Made by a program: the position numbers and the translations under genes. A model generated the notes under the pieces. The model was not told where the DNA came from. It did no database searches and saw only the letters and a list, made by a program, of their open reading frames with translations. A stretch of 64,000 bases of DNA. Source: Adineta ricciae (taxonomy: Eukaryota > Rotifera > Eurotatoria > Adinetida > Adinetidae). Positions 49,101 through 59,687 of the stretch are shown here, piece after piece; position 1 is the stretch's first letter; every line of letters begins with the position of its first letter. The stretch lies in NCBI GenBank assembly GCA_905250025.1, contig CAJNOJ010000087.1:1-64000 (forward strand), written 5' to 3'.

Positions 49101-52100
49101 TTTCCCGTTTGTTTCCCTGTTCTTATGCAATTCTTTGCCCGAGGGTGCCTTGAATCGCATATATGTGAACATATTATGAGAGCGAACAAAAATAGAATAA
49201 CACAAGCAGTTTAATGTGATGTGTATATCTGTTACGTAGTCTTTATCGTGTTCTTTCGCATGACTATTACTAGTACTGGTCGTTGTCCTCATCACATCAA
49301 TAAGCATACATATACACATCTTTTTTTCTTCTTTCTTTCGTTTTATTCTCTAAATTCAGCTTCTTCTTCTTTCGTAGGTAAAAAAATCAAACGAACTTGT
49401 TTCTCTCTTGTTCTTCTTCTTCTGTTCTGAATCGCGTTTTTTTTCTCTTTTATACTACGTGTATGTTTTCGTTCGACGTCGCCAACTCTCTGTCATTTGA
49501 ATGATTATTTGCCTATACTCAATAGGTTTTTTTCTTGTGAGCATACAGACTTTAACTTAAAAGAAAAACACCCGTATATAAGAGGGGACAGAGAACTATT
49601 ATGCCGCGTCTTCCGTGGACAAAAAAATATAAATTGTTACCATCATCAAAAAAATGGACTATTCGAAACAATGTAAGTTTTTCTATTTTGACATATTTCT
49701 TATGTTAGTACTCAACAGACACGCACATTGGTTGAAGTAAATAAGAAAAAAAATGATGCTGAACAAGAATAAGGAGAAGGAGAAGCAGAAAACTCATTCT
49801 CGGAAAGTGATGATGCTCGCTTTCGGCACCCATCAAACGACAAAAAAAGGAAAAATTGGTGTCGCCATCAGACCCGAGAGAATGCAAGAGGAAGTGAAAG
49901 CGTAATTCGATGCTACTTGTGTCGACGAGAAATAGAATGATGATCAGAGAGTATAGTCATATATATGAATTGACGATGCTTGTCGTTCTTATATACCAAA
50001 TTCTTCGATCTTGTTAGTGGAGTTCGGAACAATTTTTTTCTCGCTTTTCCTCCTCTGTTTTTATGTGTTTCTCATCGAACTAAACGATTTATATTTCTAC
50101 TTCTTTTCTTAGAATTCAGCAAGTCGGTCAATAGATGGTAATGGTGGTATTAATGGTATATACAAATTAACTGAATCCTCCTCGTCACCATCAGGTGTTA
50201 CAGCCATTAGCTCGCCTTCAACTACACTTGCCGGTGATGATCTCGAAAATGATGTGATTGAAGTTCCGCCACCAATGGATATTCAAGCTCAACCGAAACT
50301 ATCTGCTGATACCAATCTTGATAAAGTCACCACGGACGAACCTTCATCACTCGTAAGTTACTTCTAATCCATGTTAAAGTTTTCGTCCTTTGCTCATGCA
50401 TGTGTCATCCTATCTTTGTTTGAGAATGGATCGTATTGCCCTGTCTCTCATGAGATCAGGTGACGTCAACGAAAAGAATATAACTGAATCTATATTAGTA
50501 GTAGTAATAGTAACAACGACAGTAGTTACTCTTTTTTTCTTTACTGTTCTTTCTCTCTCTCTCTGTTTCTTTCGACTTGTCTTCTTATATGTATATCGTT
50601 GTTCTAAATAGTACAAGCGTTATCTCGACATATTCATCACGTACATGTTATTGAGAGGAGACGGCGAAGACGAAGTCTATCGAAAGAATGTTGTTAATCA
50701 GCAAATAAAAATCGAAGAAAAACCCACTAGAAACACAAATAAGAAATAAATATCTTCGATCGATTATATTCAATTTAATACTAATACATGAAGTATTCTA
50801 TTCAGCTAGAGTTTTCCCCTCTCGTTCTTGCCGAAAGTTTACGGGCATTGTCAAACATGAAGAATGTAGATAATCAGACAATTGTTAAGATGAAATTGTG
50901 TAACAACAACAACAACAACAACAACTACCATTACTACACTTGATCGTTCAGTATACGAACGATTCTTTTCTTTCAATTCTCTCGTCATCTAATTGTCTTG
51001 CTTGTTACTGCCACTGTTTCTGTTTCTGATACTTCATCGGTCGGAACGCACGCCTGCGCACACAGGCAGAAGTATGTGTAGGCAAGAACAGTAGAAATGA
51101 CGTTGGGCGTTCGCATTTTTTCGCGCTTACTCTCGAATAAACGCAATAATAATGTTAGGCGACCGGGCGAGGCCAAACGACAACAGGACCAAACGATAGT
51201 AGCTGTTTTTCTTTCTTTCTTTGTTTTTTCCTTTTCTTCTTGCATTTTTTCTCTTTCACATATTCTCCTGCTCTTAGTTCCTTTTTTGCCACTATGCTTC
51301 GTTATTGCCTGGCTGGTGAATGAAAAAAAAAAGATTGTCCTCAGTCTGCCATCGACAACGACTACAACGTTCTAACATTGTCTTTCCTATGACATTTTCG
51401 TTTAATGAAAAGACGACAACAATAGTTTAACTAGCGGCAACATCATCTTTATCAACTTCATCTAAAAGACGCCGTGCACATTGTTATGTTTTGAGCATCT
51501 CTTCTATTAAGTTAGAATAGAAAGAACCTCTCACTTTGTCTTCAACATCCTATTAGTAATACTACAACTACTCCTAACTTGAGAAGAGTCGACGGGCGTG
51601 CATTTCCGCTTGATAGAAGACAGTTTTATCAAGGAGAAGATCGTTAGTCAGAGAAGAAAGATTCGAAAGAAATTACATAAATCAATCTTATCGTACAAAA
51701 ATTGGTTAATACTATTGCACTGGAGTCGTCTAAAAGCAGTAGTGCTGTTAATGCATCATCGCGACTACGTAAAGTACGCGCTTCGCCATTAACAACTGTT
51801 AGTCCAATTGAAGAAGACTCGGTCATCGCTCGTCTTGTCCATCATGTTGTAAGCTATCGATTTCTTCATTTTTGTTTGCTCACTATCACATACGAAGCAA
51901 CACTCATCGTTAGACTGGCAACTAATCAGAGATTCTTTTCGTTTCCTAGGCTCCTATCAATATCGTTGCTGGGTTATCAGCAAGTGACTTTCATATTCCA
52001 ACTGCCTTGTCAGTGACGACACCATCCGTCAATGATGGTTCGACAACGAGCACTTCTATGCCATCGTCAAGTATTCCACAGCAATATTCGTCAACAACAC

Positions 52101-55100
52101 CAACACCATCATCTCTTTCACCATCTCCATCAACAATAACAACGACAGCTAATGCCAATACATTATTATCTTCATCAGCGACAACTGTGATTCCAAATGA
52201 TACTCCTCATGAACAAATCGATGAAGCATCTGTAGATGATATCGATACGAACGTCGATCAATCACATAGCTCGCTAACTACGACGACGACAGCCGATGAA
52301 CATGTTGATGATCGAACAAAATATGGTGAAAAACGACGGTAGGGCTGAATGAACCTTCGCCTGTTTTATCTTGATGAAAGCATATTTTTAGACATAATAT
52401 CATTGAATTAATTGAAACTGAAAAAGAATACGTCAAAGACTTAGCATTGATCGTAGAAGTAAAATCAAAATCTTAATCCGTTTATTCTTTGAAAAAAGAA
52501 GGGTCTTCTTTGTTTAGAGCTATATGAATATAATTGAAAATGATAAAGATTTGAAAAAACCGACAGGACTCATTGGCCTTGAACGTGTTGTTTTCGGAAA
52601 TGTTCAAAGAATATATGAATTTCATCGAGAGTAAGTGTTTTTTCTTCTCAAATCGGGCATTCCTTTTGAAAACTTACTTTTTACCTGTTTCTTTTCAAGC
52701 ACATTCTTGCCACAACTCGAACAATGTATCGAAAATCCTGACATTCTCGGTCGATTATTCACTGTATGAATAACGAAGAAAATTACATCCCACTTCATAT
52801 CTAAACATTCTTTTGTTTTTTATAGACCAACCGATTCAATCCCTATGTACGATATTGTGAAAACAAACCACGGTCAGAATATATTGTTTCGGAATATCAC
52901 GATTATTTTGAGGTAAGTGTCATTTGTCTACTCGGCCCTTGATATAATTGAAGATTAGTCCGATGAACGAGTTAGTCGTATATATAATTAGAACTTTACC
53001 GAACTTTTTCTTTTTTCTTTCTGTTGATTATTAAATATAAATGTTTCCTTTGATTCAATTTTCTATAGACATAAGTGTTGAAGTAAAGTGAGATGAATGC
53101 CGTGAAAAGGAAGAAGAGAAGAAAAAATATACTAGAAATGAATAATCATCGAATAAATACAATCACTGACGCACTTTTCAATTGATGATTTCTGTTCGAA
53201 AGAAAAAAAAAAGAATCTTATTGACTATGTTTAATCCGTTTATCTTTTCCTTTGATGACAACTATTTGTTAATGTTAGTGTAAAACTTTAATCAAAACAG
53301 TGAGCTGAAACGATGAGATACATGTTGAGTTTTTCGACCATGAAATTTCAAAGAGAATTAATAAAAACATGCACTTGCCTCAGGCTAATCTAGATTGATA
53401 ATGACAGCTATCGTTCAAGGAATAAGAATTAGATAAGTGAGATGAACACTTCATCGAAGTTCTGCTACTGAAAAAGTGATAAATGAATTCGAGATGTGTT
53501 CGAACAGTGTCAAGGACATGTTATGTCTATTTATGAGAATTATCGATCAAGATATCGTTATGCATATGAGGAACAAGTTGTATCATGAATAAAACTATTA
53601 ATCATATTCAAAAACACATTAAGAAGAAGAAGAAGATCGAGACTTGCTGTCTACGCGATTGCAAAACTCCCGAATCTCTGGTCACGTCTGTAATAAATGT
53701 CTGTGAGCTAACGAAAAAAGAAAACTTCGTACACCTTTTGTCTCTTTTTCTTCCATCGAACTTCCGTTCGATGATTGTGTTCGGTATGTAGGAGAATTTC
53801 ATAAAATAAGATAAGATCGTAATCAATTTCCGTTGCTGCTCGTTTTACTTTCCATTCACCATCAATCATTTTGATTTTTTTTCTTTCAAGGAAATTCGTA
53901 AAAAACTCGGTCAAAAATTACTTGTATCAGATTTACTAATCAAACCCGTTCAAAGAATCATGCGTTATCAACTATTGCTCAAAGAAATCCTTAAATCAAC
54001 CGAACGCATGGGTGATGAATCTCGTGCTATACGTAGTGCTTTACAAGTAATGATCGAAGTCCCGCGACAAGCCAATGATATGATGAATGTTGGGCGTATC
54101 AAAGATTTACCAACAAATGTTCATCAACTAGGTGAATTAAAACTACAGGATATGGTATTGGTCAGTGAACCCATATCGAAGGATACGAAAGATGCGAAAG
54201 AAGTGGAAAAGAAATTGAAAGAACGACGAGTATTTCTTTTTCAACAAGCCATGGTTTTCTGTGAAGAAATACCAGCGAAAGATAAATATTCAAGTCCAAA
54301 TTATATTTATAAATATGATTTAAAAGTAAGAAGAAGAAGAAGTAAAGTTCGATGTTGATTTGTTAATTCATTTATAGATAAACAAATTGCAGCACAAAGA
54401 ATTCAAACGGCATAAAGACGCATTTCAATTCACATTAGTCGAAGTAGATGCTGGGAATACACGTCGAGTCATTTGTCAATGTAAAGACGATGAACAATAT
54501 GAATTATGGGTGACCAATGTAGACAAGGTGCTTCAACGTCAGATGGATCTTATCATAGGTAGCATATTGTTTTCTTACGAGTGATTTCACTTCAAAGCGA
54601 AACTTGTTTTTCGTTCTAGCGCTTACTAATCCTACAGCTGCTCTACAAAAAGAGTAAGTATTCTTCGAGGCGAACTGTATGATTTGCTTTATTATTCTCT
54701 TCTCATTTATATTTACTAGTCCTCGTTCTAAGTAAATACTTACATGCTTCTATATATTTATCCGTACATGTATACAGACCAATAAGAGAGAAAACTAAGC
54801 AGACAAATTCACATGCTATTTTCCGTAAGAAACTCCGTCTGTGTCACGTATTTACTCAAGTGTATTCATCATTCTATACCTGAGCTTATCATTCGTATGA
54901 TCAGTCTTGTTCGCATGTATTTATTTCTATGTGTATTATCTCATTTCAACCTGCCTGTTCCTTTTCATTTTATGATTTTTGTCCATTATCTTTTGTTCTG
55001 TATGTTACGTCTGAATCCTAGGTTATTGACATGGGAATTACCTGAATGGCGTCAATCAGGTCGACGACATTTTACGACTAGTGCTCATGCATTTGTGTCA

Positions 55101-58100
55101 TCACATGCAAATATTTGATCTAAAGTTGAAGACAAAAAAAAAGACACCCACCTACACTAAAAAGCAAGGATAATTTAGAAAGCAAAAATTTGCTCATGCC
55201 AGAGCTTTTGGTTGTGTTTTTGTGATTTGAGCTTATATGCGCTATGCTCTAAACTTAATACTAAACCATCAATCACTAGAAACGATCGATGTCGAATACG
55301 AATATCACTCACTGATGATTTGTTTTTTCTTTCTCTCTAGGCAAGATTCATCCATGTCATTATTTACTCCAACAATTGCCACAACATCTCGACATCAAAT
55401 TAAGAAGTCTATGTCTGATCGTTCTGGTAAATCTCCTGAATCATTATCACCAACTCATCATTTATCTACATCACCAAAAGCGTCGAATTCGATGACATCA
55501 CCTACACGAACACTATCAGGTTCCGATACAGCATCATCGGAGAATTCGACCAAAAAATCACATTTCAATCTATTCGATTCCATCCTACAACGTTCAGTAA
55601 CCAAGCCACTATCCATAAATACATCAACGCATCATGAAACGACATCACAGAAACGATTAGGTACTCCGACATCTTCATCTTCGTCGACGAATAATACTCA
55701 ACTACCTGAACAAGCACGTTGTTTGTACAATTACAATGCGATAAAAGAAGATGAAATCTGTGTGCAAAAAGGTGAATATGTACAAATCGTCGCTGCCAAT
55801 CAAGATAATCGATGGTTTGTTCATCGCGATGCTAATCGAACATCACCCGCTGCTGAAGGTTGGATACCAGGCTTCGTTCTTGGTCTAAAAAATCCCAATT
55901 CTACAACATATCATAATTTGTCTCCATCATCAACTCCATCACCGTCAGCATCTTACCAACAACAACCAACATCATCCGTGTCTGCTAGTAGCCTTCATCG
56001 TTTAACCAGTACAACGACGTCTACGACGCATCATCCAACCATATCTTATGAATCAACTTTACCTCCTAAACCACAGCCGAGTACTTGCGATAAGGTATAG
56101 AAAAGTAAAAATCAGTCTGAAAAGCTTTCTTATTCTTCTGTTTTGCTGTGCAAATGTGTGCGCGAGACGAGGAGATGAATCTCTGTTAGAACTTGTTCTG
56201 CGAGCAGCAATCAAATATCCTTTATCTTTCTTTATGTATTATATACTATATTTTGTTTGTATTTTGTGTTCATTCTCTTTTTCTTTCATTTCGGCGTGTA
56301 TTTCCTCAGTTTGCAAAAAAAAACAACAACAATAATGTATGTGTATGTCATTGTGTGGTTTTGTTTTATTTCGGTTTTTCTTTCTTCTGCTCGCTCCGCA
56401 TTCTATATAGCAGCTCACACAAACATGTTGTTTTCTTCATTTTTTTCTCTAATTTTTTTCGCTGTTATTTTTGTTCCGACAAAATATTAATGATGATCAA
56501 TTAAACTATGAGATTGAATGAAGTTACATTTCGAAAGAAAATCTAAATCATTTCCTTAACTGATTATCTTTGCTAACAAGAACCGCCATCCAACGATCAC
56601 AAAATGACCTTGATCACATTCCAGGGAACTGAATCTAATGATCATACTGTTCGAATACATCGATATATCTTTATATATATTATGTAATCATACGTGTTGT
56701 AGTTATCTTTCTTTTGTCTGTTCGTGCGATGTTGTATCTCTGTAGTGTTGTTGTCTTTCTTCTTGATGGACTTATATATCGAGAAACAGAAGTCGACTTA
56801 TCACTGTATTCGTGCTTTTTCTTTTCGTTCTAGCGTCTTAGTGGTGTTCTACGTCATTGTGGCCCTGAATTGAATCTCTCTGTTCATGAACGCACCCTTT
56901 TCCTTGGACAATCGCTATTTCTCCAAGGCCACGTGATTGGTTGTCCACGTCCAGCAATTGTCTGGCAGCATCCACGTGGCTATGCACTAATTGACGATGG
57001 AGTTAATGTTCACACACATTATGGTGAAGACGGAATTATTTATTTACAAGTATTTGACAGAAAGAAAAACATAATCGAGATTGATTCAGTGCAATTGTTT
57101 ACTTTCAGCTTTTGAATGTGTCCGTACAGGACGCAGGCGTCTATGAATGTATAGCGACAAGTACACGAGGGACAGTTTCACAGCAAATCCATATTCAGAT
57201 CAAAGGTAACCAAATGCAACCGAAGAGCATTAGCATTCGTTATTTTCATAAACATGTTTATTCATCACAGATTCGAATGATTATCATAAACTTGAACAAG
57301 TTCAGTGGGCATCCAAATATACTCCAAATGATTATCGTGAATTGAATGAAATCGCTCGGTAAACTTAAATGTACTCTGTTCATTTCATTTACATTTTCAT
57401 CTTTTCAGAGGTCGTCATTCCATTGTTCGTCAATGTCTCCATATATCAACCGGTGATATATGTGCTGTTAAGCTAATCTCCAAAAAATTCATTTCACATG
57501 AACGGACTTTACATGAATATACTCTTGTGTCATCAATTCGTCATAATTCAATCATACGAGTATTTCAATTCATTGAAACCAATTCATTTTCAATCATTAT
57601 TTCTGAATTGTATGTGAAAAAGTCGTTTGCTCTTCGATAACATACAATTTCTAATTTGATTTCAATAGAATTTCCGGTGGACGTCTATTTGATTATCTTT
57701 GTTCACAAACGCTAATTATCGAACAAAAAATAGCGAAGTATATTCGACAATTATTGGATGGATTGAACTATTTGCATCATTCGAAAATTGTTCATTTGGA
57801 CATACAAGTAATTTGTGTTGTTTTGTTTCGATAAATATGAAGATGTGTTGCCTTTTAGCCGGAAAACATTCTGATTAACACGGAATACGATCAAATAAAA
57901 CTGTGCGATTTCGGTGATGCGATTCGTCTATCCAATATGAGATATGCACATCGGACATTAGGGAATATTGAATTTGCAGCACCCGAATTAGTCAGTGGAA
58001 ATATTCCTGTCCATTTCAAAACAGATATATGGTACGACACGCGATAGCATGGATTGTTTCGTTTATTTTTGTCTTTGTTTTAGGTCGGTTGGCGCTATTT

Positions 58101-58446
58101 TATACACATTATTATCTGGTCTTTCACCATTCCTAGACGAAACTGACGAACAAACGTGTGCAAATATTCTCAATGTTGATTTTAACTTTCCGGAGAGACT
58201 ATTTCCTTGTGTATCTCGATCAGCCATTGATCTCATCGAACGAATATTTGTTCGTGAACCAAAGTAAAACATTCTTCGCTTGTTTCCACTTTCTCTCTAC
58301 AATACGAATATTTCAGTGATCGTCCATCCGCCAGTGATTGTCTTATGAACGAATGGTTTCATCGTGCTGGCCAATATCAAATCTCGACAGTTAATTTGAA
58401 CAATTTTATCGAGCGAAGAAAATCTCAAGTGAAAAGTCTTAATTAA
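33726..58446 (+). CDS. trio: Trio/Kalirin dual RhoGEF kinase
   Basis: Multi-exon gene of 24.7 kb with the full Trio domain order. Sec14/CRAL-TRIO at 33726-34480: the start [20 protein letters not shown] and later [11 protein letters not shown] match human Trio. Spectrin repeats at 34480-40790 ([21 protein letters not shown]). DH1 at 40836-41930 ([38 protein letters not shown]) and PH1 at 41990-42500. SH3-1 from 47633 ([26 protein letters not shown]), then KNPVRRL. DH2 at 52392-54120 ([27 protein letters not shown]) and PH2 to ~54560. SH3-2 at 55700-55900 ([10 protein letters not shown]). Ig at 56834-57207. Kinase at 57270-58380 (AVKLI Lys, DFG, AAPE), then FIERRKSQ and stop at 58444-58446. 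Trio proteins activate Rac/RhoG through DH1 and RhoA through DH2 in axon guidance and cell migration. Odd points: the catalytic loop reads HLDIQPEN (Lys to Gln), there is a 10-Gln run in the spectrin region, and several introns hold phase-matched alternative exons. Internal exon joins were only partly checked. Confidence 0.93.
36906..37888 (+). other. Long Trio intron in spectrin region
   Basis: About 980 nt between the exon ending YSREV at the GTAAGT donor (~36905) and the exon starting near 37889 ([13 protein letters not shown]). It is much longer than the usual ~55 nt. It carries AT-rich sequence, and no additional exon in phase was recognised. Confidence 0.5.
37933..37962 (+). repeat. Poly-Gln codon run in Trio (10 CAG/CAA)
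   Basis: Ten consecutive Gln codons (CAG CAG CAG CAA CAG CAG CAA CAA CAA CAA) follow KM in the spectrin region of Trio. A further Gln/Ser/Pro stretch follows ([10 protein letters not shown]). CAG and CAA are mixed, which normally limits repeat expansion. Confidence 0.9.
42939..42965 (+). CDS. trio: Candidate alternative last exon of Trio (GEF1-only isoform)
   Basis: A strong acceptor with a long pyrimidine tract (42901-42938, ending TTTGCCAG) precedes a 27-nt phase-0 exon, AAC...TAG, coding NIFSIMDP and a stop. The preceding exon ends phase 0 at 42810, so splicing gives ...[14 protein letters not shown]. This would be a protein with Sec14, spectrin repeats and DH1-PH1 only. AATAAA at 43162-43167 would close a ~200-nt 3' UTR. 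The design matches vertebrate Kalirin-7, which ends soon after DH1-PH1 through an alternative 3' exon. Not tested by RNA. Confidence 0.6.
   Translation, partial: NIFSIMDP
43162..43167 (+). terminator. AATAAA poly(A) signal after short Trio exon
   Basis: A canonical hexamer lies 197 nt after the TAG of the candidate short-isoform exon, deep inside what would otherwise be an intron. Confidence 0.5.
43877..44491 (+). CDS. trio: Candidate alternative first exon b of Trio (GEF2 isoform)
   Basis: A 205-codon open exon begins [20 protein letters not shown] and ends QTRK at a GTGAGC donor, phase 0. That is exactly the phase needed to join the SH3 exon at 47633 ([10 protein letters not shown]). No in-frame acceptor directly upstream allows read-in from the GEF1 half, so it behaves as a first exon. 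The predicted N-terminus is basic at first, then Ser/Thr/Gln-rich and disordered, with one likely helix ([16 protein letters not shown]). Alternative promoters that make GEF2-only proteins are known for worm UNC-73 and for vertebrate Kalirin/Trio. Confidence 0.55.
45280..46074 (+). CDS. trio: Candidate alternative first exon c of Trio (GEF2 isoform)
   Basis: A 265-codon open exon starts [15 protein letters not shown] and ends [11 protein letters not shown] at a GTGGGT donor, phase 0, again matching the SH3 exon at 47633. The protein is Ser/Pro/Tyr/His-rich ([17 protein letters not shown]) with a basic helical end ([16 protein letters not shown]). The coding character is strong: the frame is long and low in rare repeats. 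The ATG is preceded by AATAG and seven A, compatible with a trans-splice acceptor. Confidence 0.6.
46162..46189 (+). repeat. (GA)n microsatellite
   Basis: About 14 GA dinucleotides follow an A-rich run inside the long Trio intron, shortly after exon c. Confidence 0.9.
49592..49672 (+). CDS. trio: Candidate small Trio exon d (internal or first)
   Basis: Phase-0 exon flanked by an AG acceptor (GGGGACAG) and a GTAAGT donor, coding [20 protein letters not shown] and a further 7 residues. It fits between the exon ending near 48751 and the one starting at 50113, both phase 0. It also has its own ATG at 49601 and a TATATAAG about 20 nt upstream, so it could instead be a first exon; that TATA spacing would be too short for a normal leader. 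Confidence 0.35.
50612..50749 (+). CDS. trio: Possible alternative last exon of Trio after SH3-1
   Basis: An acceptor (TTCTAAATAG) is followed in phase 0 by 45 open codons ([20 protein letters not shown]...) and a stop that overlaps AATAAA (50745-50750). The preceding exon (50113-50352) ends phase 0. If used, it would give SH3-only proteins when joined to exons b or c. The open frame is short enough to occur by chance. Confidence 0.3.
   Translation, partial: YKRYLDIFITYMLLRGDGEDEVYRKNVVNQQIKIEEKPTRNTNKK
55022..55118 (+). CDS. trio: Candidate alternative last exon of Trio after DH2-PH2
   Basis: An acceptor (CTGAATCCTAG) is followed by 1 nt and 31 codons ending ...SSHANI and a stop. It is the same phase as the standard exon at 55341 (both need the phase-2 donor at 54653). 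The product would end after DH2-PH2 with [15 protein letters not shown]... and lack SH3-2, Ig and kinase. Vertebrate Trio/Kalirin make similarly short GEF2 forms. No AATAAA was found close downstream, which lowers confidence. Confidence 0.45.
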
Positions 58447-58661
58447 TCCATAGACTAATTGACGATCGTATCAAAAGCAATCGCGATCTCTCTCTCTTTT
58501 TGTCTTGGCTTTTTTTTTGTTCAGTCTGATAATTTCCTCTTCTAGAAATTCTGTATACGCGTGCAATTCTTCTTTCATATTGTAGTTCTTCTTGAATGAA
58601 CGGATTTTCTTAATCTTGCTTATATATAACACATACATATATTTATTATTCTAGATCTATC

Positions 58662-59508
58662 ATGCTCACAAGCGTTGTTCTTCTTGCTTTTACTGTCATT
58701 TGTGTTCAATCACAAACTGCACTTGTTCTTCCACCATTACCCTATGCATATAGTGCACTCGAACCCGTTCTTTCGGAACATTTGATGAGATTACATCATG
58801 ATAAACATTTCGACACATATACAAAGAAGACCAATGAAGCATTGAAAACAATTATGGTTGATACCTCAGCTAACGAGCAATTGAAAGAATTAGCCAAGAA
58901 ACCACTCGAAGAAATCCTCCATGATGTTTTACATTTACCTGAACAATATCAATTTGCATTGAGACACAATGGCGGTGGTTATTACAATCACAAACTTTTC
59001 TTCTCCATGTTGAAAGCACCAACTGCAACAGCTGCTGAAAACAAACCAACTGGCGCCTTACTCGAAGCCATCGAAAAAAGTTTTGGTTCATTCGATAAAT
59101 TCAGAGAATTGTTCAGTGCAGCATCAGTCAATCTCTTCGGCTCCGGATGGGTCTGGCTTTACATCGATGCTCAAACTCATAAACTTGTTCTCAACTTCAC
59201 AGCCAATCAAGATAACCCGTATGTTGTTGTAATGCAATCAGACGCCTTTGAACAAATTCCTTTCCATTTAGAATCATGTTCGACAAAAACCATGTTGTTC
59301 TTTTGGGTATTGATGTTTGGGAACATGGTTCGTAGTGAAATATTCAAAAACTTCATCTGGAAAATGTGCTTTTCTTTTCTCTTTAGCATACTACCCTGTT
59401 TATGAAAACCGTCGTAGTGAATATATTGATAACTTCTGGCGTATTGTTAACTGGCCTTTCGTTGCTCAACTCTACACCGAAGGTACAACCAAACGTGCTG
59501 ATCTTTAA
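58662..59508 (+). CDS. Secreted manganese superoxide dismutase, bacterial type
   Basis: Three exons (58662-59218, 59272-59327, 59387-59508) join in phase to 244 aa. It converts superoxide to hydrogen peroxide and oxygen. A clear signal peptide (MLTSVVLLAFTVICVQS) replaces the usual mitochondrial presequence. All four metal ligands are present: His45 (LHHDKH), His110 (NHKLFF), Asp200 and His204 (GIDVWEHAYY). Tyr53 and Gln183 (ANQD) are also in place. A Gly four residues before His110 and the Gln in NQD indicate the Mn rather than the Fe form. Several stretches resemble bacterial MnSOD more than animal SOD2: LPPLPYAYSALEP, FGSGWVWL, ENRRSEYIDNFWRIVNW. Introns and signal peptide show that it is a working eukaryotic gene. 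It was possibly acquired by lateral transfer, which is common in bdelloids. TATA-like TATATATAA lies about 40 nt upstream. Confidence 0.9.
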
Positions 59509-59687
59509 GTCAACGAAGATTTCCATGCTCAAGCCCGGCTGTTGATAGTTATTTTTTCCTATTTCATTCCTTTTTTATTTATTTTGTTTTAACATACGTG
59601 ATAAAATTGGAACTTTCCAATGTTAAAAAAAAACACATTCGCATTTCAACTATTTTTAAGATCGAACTTTTCTTGCAGACTAAAGGC

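Noticed and set aside
59317-59400. Possible frameshift in the SOD gene, because the frame through 59219-59400 does not read GIDVWEH
   Set aside because: A 53-nt GT-AG intron at 59219-59271 restores the frame and gives a perfect metal-binding motif, so the gene is intact.
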